In this document: positions 1 to 11,475 of the stretch, in pieces
Layout of the letters: each line of letters starts with the position of its first letter
Position numbering within the stretch: position 1 is the first letter of the stretch
Assembly (NCBI RefSeq): GCF_000204055.1
Contig: NW_006768769.1
Span: 2,143,165-2,207,164 of the forward strand
DNA from: Melampsora larici-populina 98AG31
Lineage: Eukaryota; Basidiomycota; Pucciniomycetes; Pucciniales; Melampsoraceae
DNA length: 64,000 bases
Direction: 5' to 3'
Notes under the pieces: generated by a model
Told to the model about the DNA's origin: nothing
The model's database searches: none
What the model saw: the letters and a program-made list of their open reading frames with translations, nothing else
Translations under genes and position numbers: made by a program

Positions 1-102
1 AAGAGGTGCTTTCAAGCACGATTCTTACCCAATTCCTCAACTTTTTTGTTAATCAAGTTCAAAGACGAGACCTGTTTGAATCAGGTTGGTTCTAAATCGA
101 AG

Positions 103-3100
103 ATGGGTCAATCGGCCTCACACTATGATGGTGCCTTTGGAAATGAAGAAACTTCGGAAAGGAGTTCCTCTCCAGGCTTTACTCTTTGCAAACCAGAACC
201 AGACGCACAATATTCCTGGAAAGAAGATACTATATCATCTCAATTACCTTATTCTTTTGATTCCACATTTGTAAACTGTCGATATGTTGCTTCTTCATCC
301 TCAACGGTGTCACCTACTTCCACTTCAGTATCAAGCCGCGCGATCACAGCTTCTCCATCTAAATATTCTGCTGCATCCCGTGATTCTTCCCCTTCTCCTT
401 CTTTACATCTGGAAATGATAGAGATAACGTCGTCGCCAGTTCCTGGATCTCCTAAGGATCATGATGACACACTGGCCAACCTACCACGCCGTCCTAACCT
501 CCAACTGCCTACCGATAAAAATATATATAAGACTTTTATTGATCATGGTTGCAATCTCGACGAGGAAGACTATCCGACGTACCCAAATGGTGAAACCATC
601 TATGTCAATGACCCCGAGCATCCCGCCACAAACTTTCGATTTATTGCTTGGACTCATACTATGCGATCAGAAACCACAAAGAAAAAGGATTGGATTGCGA
701 GGAGGTATTACTGTTTGGGTGTAATCAAATGCACCAACAGCAATTGTCCTTTGGCTGGCTCTCCACCAACTTCGGGCAAAAAATTAGCCAAGATTTCAGA
801 AGGGTGATTCTAATATTTGACTCCTCTTCACACCCAGTTAGTTGAACTTAGCTAACGGTCAATATGACTCTTCACCAGAGTTAAAAGTTGTCCCATATCT
901 ACATGCGACGGCTATCAACAACATGTGAAATGTGATGCCAAATGTCGTATTGATACCGAGTTAGATGCTCAAGAGAAGGAAGGCTGGGCTTTACTTCGTC
1001 ACCAAGGTACTCATTATCATGAGTGGCCCGAGGCGAAGAAGGCCGATCCTATCTCAAAAGATAAGTTGAAGGAGCGTGTCATCAATGACACAAAGACAGG
1101 GCCTATAGGATTAAAGGTACGTAATGTCAATTTCGTCCTTTATGATGTGGCCATTGAACAAGTGTATAATCTTTCATCTATCAGGTCGGACAGGCGCACG
1201 TGGGTAAAGATCCAATTCGATCAGTAACCGATCTTCATCCTTCATTTGGACATGCCGATCGTCTCGGCTACCTGCGACGTGATTTTCTACAAAAGGCGGG
1301 GATAATGACTAACACCCGAGACCCTGAATCTGGAGATAAGTGGCTTTGCACCATGATGGATTGGTCAAGGTATAATGTTTTTTTCTGTAAAAATTCGAGA
1401 ATTGGCTCTGATATTATGATTGATTTTGTTTATTAGGAAAGGCCTCATTGTTGTTTCTTCTTCCATTTCTGGCGATGATGCGCACATCTCATTCCAAACT
1501 CCTTGGATGGCGGAGGTGTTGGTTGAACCCGATGACCAATCAGACACCTATACCAGTGGTCTACTCTCTGATGTAACTTATCAATTTTTTAAAATGGGTT
1601 ATCTATTAACAACTTCAAAGTATTGTGAAACCATCAAGTGATGGGTGCCCGTCTTGTTCACATGGCTCGGCGGCCTTGAGGCGCTACACTACAAGATACA
1701 CTTCAAAAATTTACTGCAACAAATTCAAAAAACTAACCTTTCAGAGAAGAGTAAAAATATGATGGTAGAACAAGTCGTAGATTTTTCACTAGCTCAAAAA
1801 CTCGGATTTCAAGAAGCCTACATGGAAGTTTTTAATTGCAACGATAAGAACACAGCTTTATCTAAGTTACACGGATGTGAATGGCATTTCCTGCAGGCCG
1901 TTACACGTATTAAGAAGAATCATAAGATTGTCAAGTTAAAACAGGTGGTCAGTCTTTCTTCAGAAACTTATTAATCGTAAGTATCTTTCACACTGACAGT
2001 TTGTATGTTTTTTTTCAATTGCTATACCAAAAGGGCATGTGGGAGAAGAAATGCAAAAACTTACTTCTTCCTGACGGACCTGGTGTAGACGACCTTGACA
2101 CCCGATTTGAGGAATTGCGGCGATTATTCCCACTGGCCAAGAAATGGATCGAATGGTGGAGTGCAGCAGACATCCAATCCATGCTTTTCCCTGCCCGAAA
2201 ACAAAAACCTCTCGATGATCCACCCTTGCCTGGCGAAGAAAGTGATGACGAATCTGATGGACCTCGAAGACGGGTGGATTTACCTTCAACCACGAATGGA
2301 CAGGAATCCATGCATCGTGTCTATTATATTTTGTGGTAAGTTTTTGGTATAATTATCTCCATTTGATGTCAAAGTGGCTGATGAACTGGTGGTTTTGCGT
2401 AATTAGTGATGGTAAATGCGAGATTATACCGGGTATAATCCAACTGATTGCCTTTGCTCAGTGTATGGAAAAGGACTATCATTTGGTGAAGAAAGGTGTT
2501 TCCATTACTTATGGAAACACTTCGCAAGACACCTGGCAACAAGTTGTCAAAGCCATTGGGATGGCACCACCCACGAAACGGAAATTCACTCGTAATGATG
2601 GACGTGCCCCTGACACTACAGAAGAGCTCCTGGGAAACAAATCAAAAAAAAAGGATCAACCAAAGAAACTCGGTCGTCCCATTGGCTCTCAGAACATCAA
2701 TAGAAACCCACTTACTACGTATCAATCTTATTCTTCTGGCAATACACCTGGAACTCGAAATAGATGTTGGCAAACAGCAACACTTGAGACACTATATGCA
2801 ATCTTCAACCCTACTTGGAGTCGATATTTAACAGTTAACAGCACCAACTTAGTGAATGTGCTTGCAAGGCATTTCACCGCGCGATGCACCTTTGAAATCA
2901 CTGGATTAAAGTTTGCCACCAGTATGACAAGGTGGCAAACTTTGTTACATAAAGCAATTCAAGCAACATCGAAATCTTACGAGGACGACAAATTCGCATC
3001 CGCTGACGGGTTCATTGAGCAATTACTAGCCCCAGTAAACGACAGAAAATCGACTCTCAGGCCCCTTTTTGAACACACAATGATCAAGACTGTGGCGTGT

Positions 3101-4355
3101 CTTCGTAATCCGGAGCATACGACCATCAATTCTCAACGTCGAGCAACCCTTCATGTCATTCCATCCACCTTTACCAATGCCTCATTATCTTATTCTGATG
3201 TACCCCTATTGATTTCGAGATGGATGTCCGATGGTCTCAGCACGGAAGGCGTATTATGCGGTCAATGCCATCCTGAAAAGAACCGTAAGGCCGGTGTCAG
3301 CGTCAAAAATCCTTCCTTTGTTCAAAATATCTTCAAGATCGAAATCACGGACCCTCTTAAGGCCCCGCTCCATCTTTACTTTCAAGTTGACGGCATTGTA
3401 GGTTTGAGTCCTACAGAGCGCGAACGCTACCAAGGAGAAACCAACTGGCCAGCTCGATTTAAGGCGGGTACAGTTGATTACTTTTTGGTTTCGCGTGGTT
3501 ACTGGGCAAATTACCATTACTGGGCAAGAGTGGTTTGCTCAATCGACGGAATACTTGGTGTATGGCTTTATGACGAACGGGAAAATGGAGGGATAGCCCA
3601 GCTGGAAGGTGCCGATATTACCAGCATAGGAGGATGTTCTCCGGACACCAGCTGGTTGTTCTACTCGCGGAAGCCACAGGGAGAGGAATTAGACCAAATC
3701 AAGGCTTCTATACGTCATCTTTTGGACAGCTTTCCTGAAAATACCTCCAAGATTCCCTTCTCCATTCCAAGTCAAAATTTCCCATTTGGAGGCCAGCTCA
3801 CCGAAGACAACGAAAGGCTTCCATCGCCTGAACTCCACAATACCAATCTTGACATTGATCTCAACCAGACGTCACTAATCCACTTGGAAGCTGGTATGTT
3901 TTCCGAGGAGGAAGATGTCACCGTAGTCCCTCAAGACACTGATCCGACGACGAAGATTTCAACGACGAAGATATCAGGTGCGTCTATAGACTTCACTCTT
4001 TTCATCCGATACGCTGCTGGTGTGTGACATTTAACTTGATATACATTGTCACAGTTATCGGAAAGATTCGTAAGGCCAAATCCGAAGTTGCTGTTAAGGG
4101 TAACAAGCAGGTGACAAAGGTGACCAAATCTAAATCCCAAGTAGCAAGCAAGGGTGCCAAAGACGTGACAAAAGCGAAGACAGGTATGTCATCTATATTA
4201 AAAAAAACGACGTCTTGATTGCTAACCACAAATTGTTTCTTTCTTTCTGAAATATAGGCAATTGGAAAGGATGGGCTCTGGTGGAAGATGTGCCCATCAA
4301 AGAGGAGGTAGGAGCGGAATTAGAACCCAGGACTAAGCGACACCGACGTGGCTGA
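103..4355 (+). pseudogene. MULE transposase fused to a USP-like (C19) cysteine peptidase domain, one in-frame stop
   Basis: Eight exons splice in phase (103-803, 879-1116, 1185-1369, 1437-1944, 2034-2335, 2407-3977, 4055-4183, 4258-4355), giving 1244 codons. The frame is open to the left edge, so 103 is only the first ATG. Exons 1-3 hold a Cys/His-rich DNA-binding region resembling the GCM/WRKY-like domain of rust MULEs. The Mutator catalytic core follows: first Asp in LLSDVTYQFF, second in VVDFSLAQ, a GCEWHF motif, and Glu in NGQESMHR. A TGA at 1639-1641 interrupts the core between CETIK and WVPVLFTWL. The long exon 2407-3977 then carries a USP-like domain: Cys box NRCWQTATLETLY, a CGQC pair, His box HYWARV, then YDERENG and SWLFYSRKP, which match the usual end of a C19 fold. 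The C-terminus is Lys-rich. The transposase call is firm and the peptidase call is from motif order only. The stop makes this copy a probable pseudogene. Confidence 0.8.
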
Positions 4356-4437
4356 CACACAAGATCATTCAAATAGCTTGTTTTTCTCGTTTTTATTGTT
4401 TCCTTTTTTCCAAATGAAAGGCGGTATTATTTTCTTG

Positions 4438-4805
4438 GCGGACAGTGTAAAAATGTACTTTGTCCATGCTGAATTGCAATTTTACACTGTGCTTTTTTAC
4501 ACAACTTAGCTCGGTGTGAACGGCGCCTGTGTAAAATTCTAATTTTTGGGCGTGAAGTTGAATTTTACGCTGGTATTCTTAGCACCGGGTTTTCCGGTGT
4601 AAAACTTCTTGTGTAAAATTCAACTTCACGGCCGGCTACCGTATTTTTACACCGACATTCAAACACAGTGATTCATTACACAGCCCGGAAAAAAATTAAG
4701 CCGGTGTAAAATTCTACATTACAAGCCTTTTTTTGAATTTTACACCGGCCAGGCTTTACACTGGGGTAGGCGGTGTAAAGCACCCTGTGCAAAATTCTAC
4801 CTCCC
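4438..4805. repeat. Array of GTGTAAAATTC-type motifs with nested inverted repeats, probable MULE subterminal region
   Basis: The 370 bp just downstream of the MULE gene contain about a dozen copies of GTGTAAA(A/T)TTC or its complement in both orientations. A perfect 18-bp inverted repeat (4551-4568 against 4613-4630) encloses a smaller hairpin, CACCGG (4583-4588) with CCGGTG (4594-4599). Clustered inverted short repeats like these are typical of transposon termini that bind transposase. The left counterpart would lie outside the window. Confidence 0.6.
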
Positions 4806-5670
4806 CTTTTTTAATTCTAAGTGGGTAACACTTGATTTACATGAAACTTTTGAGAGTGCTCTGAATCAATAGATGACCCTCTTGAGGAATGCGGGTATGT
4901 CCCACTTGTCATTGCAAGGCAATTGCTGCTGGTATGATATAATTTGCAGGAATTGGTGAGCAGAGAGTGAGGCCTCTGCTTGCCATGTTTTTAAGCAGTA
5001 CCCTTACTGTGAGAAAATGGTCATCAGTATCACGTACACACCAGTAATATTAGTATTTTATTGTGTCTTGGGAGATTGTGATTATGTCCATGTGAGTATG
5101 AGTTTCATCTGTCTCATCCCGGACACCATTCACACTGGGGGTAGTTCAAGGTGTTAAAGGTGCGTGAGGTACGGTAAAAATTGGTGCAGTACCCATTTGG
5201 TCAACAATTGCATTCGGTGTGATGTATGGTAAATTAAAGTACACTAGTTAATCCAGTAGTGTTGACGGAAGTGCAAAAACTTATGCCGTGATAAAAAAGA
5301 AGACAGCACTCAGAAGAAATGAATAGGTAGGTCTTCAAGATTGTAGGAAGATACCCTGAATCATCGAAGGGGTTACTCTTAGGAGTTAAATATAGAAGGT
5401 TTGTAAACGATTGAAGGATAAAAAGAGGGTGTGAAATTCAAGCGGATAGGATAACCAGTGAAAGTTGAAAAGTCAGGAAGCTCGACAATAAAAGGTGAGA
5501 CATCCTAAGGGTAGCAGTCCCGGATTTGGGCGCGCTTTCCTTTGCAGGTTTCGAGGTTGGGGCAATTGGACACACCTCGCTGGTCTAGTTCAGGATTAAG
5601 GATTTTTAAAAAAATGTTATTTAGCCTCAGATAATACTCTGTGCGGGTCCAACAAGATTTTTTTGGTAGG
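4806..5670. other. AT-rich intergenic, nothing recognised
   Basis: No supported ORF, RNA gene or repeat was seen between the MULE motif array and the 3' end of the GH45 gene. Confidence 0.5.
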
Positions 5671-6658
5671 TTAAGTAACACTCACAAATGCAGGATTGTA
5701 AGGACAGCATAGTGAGTTGGATGCTGGATAGTTCGGATCGGTTCCAAGTGCTGATTCATTCTTCCAACCTGCCCAGTGCTCGCAAGAAATTGATTCATAT
5801 TTCACGTTCCCTGAAGGTGAAATGTTTGAATTCATTAGGTGCAGTACGTAGATTCAACGATTGCCAGGCGTGCCTTGCTTAGCAGCTCGATCCCTCAACA
5901 ATTACTTACAGACTCCAAAGTCCTCGTAACCATAGAGCGCTGCGTCGGATGGGAAGAATGATAAGTTGAGAGCCGGCGAAGGAAGTGCCAAATCGAAGTG
6001 GATCGTGTAGCCCACCTGTTGATTATATTATAGATCATGAACGCGTTGACACTTGATCAGAACATGAAGTCCACACAGCAATGATTGATGAGATACGAAA
6101 GGTGAATGAGAGCCAGACGAACGCTGTTTGTTTTAGACTCAGTAGCTGCACAATACATTGGAGAAGGGCATTTATCTACAATCTTGACCACAACAGATGG
6201 GATTGGTTTGTCATGCCTGTCGGCAAGCACAAAGGGTGGTGAGGCTTGACATGCCGAGATGAGGGTGATCTTGAAACATCGGCCGCAACCTGGCCCAGCC
6301 CCAAGTGTGTAAGAAGATTTGTCACTATACGCCAATGAACTGATTGCCGCGGTCGGATAATTCGTGGCAACTGTAGAGCACCCGCAGCTGAAGAGACGAG
6401 CCAAATCCAGGGAGACATTTCAAATCAGAAGAAAGCAGGACGGATGTCAGAAGCTGTGTAATATGACCCCAAGTCTTTGTAACAATGCGTCCGACAAATT
6501 GAGAGCAAAGATCTGGGTTGCAACGAGCTGAAAGTGCACCCCAAAGTATAAGTGACCTTGAAATAGATGGGGAAAATAACGTACGCGGCCAAATAATTGA
6601 GAGGTAGATCGTAGTGAGTCAGTGAAGCAAGACCGGTTGGAGGCATAGACCAGCCCAT
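5671..6658 (-). CDS. Glycoside hydrolase family 45-like endoglucanase (secreted cellulase family)
   Basis: Reading the minus strand, four exons join in phase: 6658-6585, 6387-6123, 6015-5910 and 5810-5671, giving 194 codons plus stop, the usual size of a single-domain GH45 (subfamily C type). The order is LTHYDLPLNYLAAC (candidate catalytic Asp), CGCSTVATNYPTAA, GPGCGRCFKITL, VVVKIVDKCPSP, NSVGYTIHFDLALPSPA (second candidate catalytic Asp), YGYEDFGVWNVKYESISC, then HWAGWKNESALG. Introns are 197, 107 and 99 bp with GT and AG ends. GH45 enzymes cleave internal beta-1,4 bonds of cellulose, and in a rust this would suit wall loosening during infection. The start chosen is the ATG at 6658 in a CACCATGG context. 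It yields no signal peptide, so an upstream exon may be missing or secretion lost. Family call is strong; the 5' end is uncertain. Confidence 0.85.
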
Positions 6659-8299
6659 GGTGGTGATGTGTGTAAGTAGGATAGAGGATTGATGCCAACT
6701 GACGCCTGACAGGGTATTTAAGATCAAATTCGATGACAACGATTATTGCATGTCGCGTTTGTATCGCTGTATGCGGCTGGTAAAGTTTTTGATTTGATCA
6801 CAAACGATAGACGCGCTCTCGTGTGTTTAAAACTTATAGTCCTGGGTCTCAGATATGCATGTAAAGCGAGAGAAATACGCTGGAAGAACAAATGGAGGTT
6901 AAATCGAAAGGAACTGCAAAAAACGAGCGTGCAATGAGCTCAAGAACGACTGGAAAGGAGTTTTGATGTATTTTGACTTTGATCGTATGGATGAAAATGA
7001 ATTTGTGAAGATTGGTGCCATTTATGAAAATGTGATTGAATTGGAGGGGTATGTATGTAAATTCTGAATTAAAGTTCACTAGTCTAGCCTCGGTCCAGCT
7101 CGGTCCTTGGCTTCTTGGCCTCGTCGGGTTAATGATACATTGCTTCTCATGATGTGGCTCTCTGAGGCTCTCTGTGGCTTCATCCTTGATGATCGGGATT
7201 CTCAAAGCTCTGTCGTATATAGCTCATCGCAGGTTGCGTGTAAATAGCATTGAAGCGCGCAACAGCGACCAATTTTGGCCTACCCTCCGTCCTATTCACG
7301 CTGAATGACTTGATGGAACGACACATCTCAGAGGCACAAAAGATCTGATTTATTTTTGAATTTTCCTGCGCTTTGTAAATCCTTGTGAAGACATTTGTTA
7401 GCCATCTTCTAGAGATATTGAGGTACACTCTTCGTACCAAAAGAAAAGGAAGCTCAAATCGGGAGTATCAGAGGCGACTGCCAACGACATGATTCAGCAC
7501 AAACCAAAGCCTCTCCTCTTAACGGGTTGAGTGATACGCCAAGCGCCTAATTACCATTGAGTCACTATACGGCATGGTATCATGTGGTGGAATATCGGAT
7601 GAAGTCAAATGTACCGGAATGTACCTTTCCAATTTTCATGGAGCAGGCGGTAGAAGTCATTGGATTTCTCGGCCAAAATTTGGTCAAGTTGAACTTGAAA
7701 TTTGTCAACCCAATTTCTTGACAAACATGTTCATTTCATAAAGGAAAAGACATGAGAATCCTAACAGATAAGGACTCTTTGTAAATATTCTTGTTGCTTT
7801 TCATAGACTTATAAGGAAGTTACTTATTGGATTGAGAAGACAATGAATTCGATTGATTGAAAAGAAAGAACACAATGTCAGAGACGCACCCATGGAGAGA
7901 CGACAAGTCTCGAAAGAAAATACAGGACAGAGACAACAAAGGTAACATGAACTTCTAGCAACAAAAAAATGACGAAAGCAGAGCTACACAAAAACAGCCA
8001 TTCTTTAAAAAGTCGTATCGTGCTTTTCACAAGTAAGTGAATATGTAAGACAAAAGATATCAATAGAGCCGGACGAAGATGGCAAGTGCAGGTGAAGCGT
8101 AAACAATGCAAGGATCAAGAAGCAAACCAAGAACGGTGAATGACCCTGCAGGCTGAGGGAACCGAGTAACCAATGTTTCTCAACACTGATCGTCATATAC
8201 TTCAGGTCTTGTCCAATAACTTGTTATTCCTCACTGGCTCTTCTTATTCTTCGTCCATTATTCTTCAACTCCAACCGCTCAATCTCCCAACACAAAACA
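6659..8299. other. Intergenic region between divergent GH45 and F-box genes
   Basis: No convincing gene was seen. The open frames here are short and show no family motifs or spliceable continuation. The region must carry the promoters of the two divergent genes. A TTAAATA-like element lies about 55 bp upstream of the chosen GH45 ATG. Confidence 0.45.
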
Positions 8300-9704
8300 A
8301 TGCCGATTTTACCATCGCCACCAGACACCATACCAGGAAGTCGACGGGTTCCACTCGAAGTAGTATATCTGATCATGGAATCCTTCATTTCCCAATTCAA
8401 CACTGGGCGTTCAGAGACCTGTAACAGTGCCGCCATACCATTTTCTCGCCCATCTTCAACGAAGGAACTCCTCCGGTTACGCTTGATTTGCAAATCTTGG
8501 GCTAAACTTATTCCAAAGCTCGCATTTCATACAATTCATTTGCCTACACCAAGAAGTGTGGAATCTATAGTTAAATACTGCAGAGATTCACACCTGGATT
8601 CGATTTTATCTCCGGTCAGGCGACTTTCCATTGAAAAGATAGTATACTGGGATCCTTTGGGTGTTGAAAACCCCGATGAAGGATTACCAGGTTTTCGACG
8701 GGATCTAGATGAACTTGAGATATTCAATTTCACGTTTGTTCCGGTCTTGATGCATCATGCGACAGAACTGATTGAAACCATAGGCCAAAACTTGACTGAC
8801 TTGACCTTCAAGTTTACCAACTCGATGGGTTTCTCACCAGAATTGATCGGAGCGATAAAACAAATCAAATGTCTGAAGAAATTGTATATTTCAAGATTAG
8901 GGAACATACCACCAGGAAGTAATAATGATTCTAAATCATTAGTGGAGATACTCAACACTACTCCGAGCTTGGAATCTTTGACAATTTACTTTGATGATCT
9001 AGAAATTTTGCACTTAGAACCTCAAGCTTTACCAAGATTGAGACACTTGTGGTTTGATATTCAAGAAGGTAACACAGAAGCAATCTCTCATCTATGCAAA
9101 GCTACAAAAGATAGTCTGAAAGCAATTGAATATATCACATCAGATGATCAAGACGTGAGGATATTAATCGAGCCCTTGAAGGACAATCTAGAATATCTAT
9201 TTACAGAAATGTTTTCTAATCATTTTTTAAATGATCTGTCAGAAATCACGTTTCCAAAACTCCGTGTTACGCGTTGTTTCACATGGTGGATTGCATTAGA
9301 TTTTGAGGACACGCCGACTCTCGCATGGCTTCAACGGCCAATCTTTAAAACCATTCGAACTTTGGTAACGGACTTAAGAGGCGCAAAAGAGTATTGGCAG
9401 ACAGCTTTAGAAAATCTTGGTGATGATGTTCTCACAAAACCACCAAATTTAAAACATTTCATCTTTATTGATCGTTTGGGGGATCATAGCATATCTGATG
9501 AACCACTGGTCAGAAGTTTCAAATCTCATGGGATTCAGTGTCATTTTGTGTCCAATTTAACATACGAAGAAATCTTAGTACGTATATATCATTTTGATTT
9601 TTGTATCAGAGATAATATGGGATTTAGATAGCTGATTTGATACCATTCTTTGTTTACTTGATACACAGGAATGGGACTTGAAGCTCAATGGGCCCATGAA
9701 ATGA
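8300..9704 (+). CDS. F-box domain protein (437 aa), likely SCF ubiquitin-ligase substrate receptor
   Basis: The ATG at 8300 opens a 1278-bp exon. A GT donor after codon TTA at 9577 joins to an acceptor at 9668, and a 36-bp last exon ends EWDLKLNGPMK and stop at 9704, in phase. Residues about 15-75 read VPLEVVYLIMESFI, then LLRLRLICKSWAKLIPKLAFHTIHL, the hydrophobic and Trp pattern of an N-terminal F-box. The remainder contains degenerate leucine-rich strands (LEILNTTPSLESLTIYF, LPRLRHLWFDI) as in the F-box/LRR-like proteins expanded in rust genomes. F-box proteins dock substrates to SKP1-Cullin1. The particular substrate cannot be read from the sequence. Confidence 0.8.
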
Positions 9705-11475
9705 GTACATCAACCTGCTTATGAGGCTTCACAGTTTTCCTAAATGACTGTGCGAAACCAAAATTTCAGAAAACAGTTTACTTGGAGCAGATTTTGTTTG
9801 TTTGAGAGTTCCTAGTCTATCGTTTGATTACCCTAAAAAGAGCTTCACTTTGTAAACCACTTGTATAAAACCTGAGGAATATTAAAAAAAACGTTGATAA
9901 AAAATTGCCAAATAGTTTGATGGTGTTCGCTTTAGAAAATTTTGAATGCATCGCGATTTGATTTTTCTTGCCAAACAATGATTTCGAAAGCAGTCAAAAA
10001 TTGCTGAAAAACCAGTGTACCGCCATGGCCAATCGAATCAAGAGCACACGAACGGCGCATGAAGAGTCAAGCAGTTCGAGGGGGCACGAGCGGCGCGCCA
10101 GGAGGGGCTCAGGTAAGCCTGTAACGGCCTGAAAAGATTCACATCATCTTTGACTGCATAACCCAATGTTGTTTGTGAATATGGTCATCGCATTTATCAC
10201 CAAGAGCCCATTTATTCAGCTTACGCGATCAAGCCCTGCAAAGTGGCTATCCTGAGGCTGTGCGGCTCGAATGCTTATCATCGAATCAAATCGAATTCGT
10301 AACTCAATCAAACTTTTCCTGTGTTAAATTTTCATCGATCAAAGGCTTCCTTGAAATTGGTAACAAACGATAGATCCCACCATAATTGTGGTTTTCGTTG
10401 TTCTGTGAAACCTTCTGTCATTTTTTTGAAATTGGACAGAAGTCATGCTGATAGACCTGTACGTCGCTCTTAAAACACAGCTCTTGTCTTGACCATAACT
10501 TTTTTGTGAATTTGAAAAACGATGCAAATAACCAATAACACTTTGGTCATTGTGGAAGCGGTTAACCTAGGACCTATTAAGATTATCCCACATTGACTGT
10601 GTACCTTTTCCTAAATCGAATGTTAATTGATTAAAATTGTGATTCTTTTGTCATGGATCGTGTCCTTCAAGCGACGATTTGGGTTTACATTCGAGATGTT
10701 GGTATCTTTTTCATCTTTATATTAAATAAGCAATAGCTTCACTGCCTGTAACAACCGTCTTCCTTCAATTCTTTCTTCTCATTTGTTGTTACCTTTGATC
10801 ATTCAGATTGAAATACCTCTTGACAAAGAGGCTCACTCGAGTCAAGCTCACGCGTCTAATTATTCAAGATTTACTAAAGCTTATCATCCTCCTTGAGCAT
10901 CAAGTGTTCATCTTATTTAAAACTTTGAGAGAATTATTTCGATCCAGAAGCAATCAACCAATTTACCATTCAACAAACTTCGATACCGTGATTGCTATCG
11001 ATTTTCGTGATCACAGCGCACTTTACAATCTGTCAACTGATCAGGCAAGCTCCAATCAGCATCATCATTCTTCTCGCTCAACTGGTTTAGTGGAAATTTG
11101 CTACCCTCATCTCTCGTCCATTTCACGGACTCTCCAAAAGATTCAATTACACTATTGGCTTTCAATCATTTTTCGTGCGTGAGTCTTTTTTGCGCGCGGG
11201 TATTAGCAAATCTCATCCAAGACATGATTATTTACCGCACCGATGTTATGCCCACTGCTTTTATAAATAACAGATCACCCTCTACCTCCTGTTTATCTCT
11301 TAGATAATTCCAGAAGGCAATCTCTTCTTCTTCCTTTCAAGGCTCTCCTTGGCTTCATCTTTTTAATTTCAGACAGTGTCCAAAGGTGACATCATATTTC
11401 AGTGCTACTGCTTCAATCTTTCCATTGGACAATTTCTATCTATTGTCGACGCGCTCTACTGGGACTCCAACCAAT
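9705..11475. other. Intergenic region upstream of the C2H2 zinc-finger gene
   Basis: AT-rich. An open frame at 10808-11182 has no domain, no fitting splice partner and no homologue I recognise. The last 300 bp are pyrimidine-rich and probably hold the promoter and 5' leader of the zinc-finger gene. Confidence 0.4.

Noticed and set aside
5688..5882. 64-codon plus-strand ORF
   Set aside because: It lies opposite the last exon of the GH45 gene on the minus strand and is its shadow.
10808..11182. 124-codon ORF upstream of the zinc-finger gene
   Set aside because: No domain, AT-rich codons and no splice continuation; lies in a probable promoter/leader.
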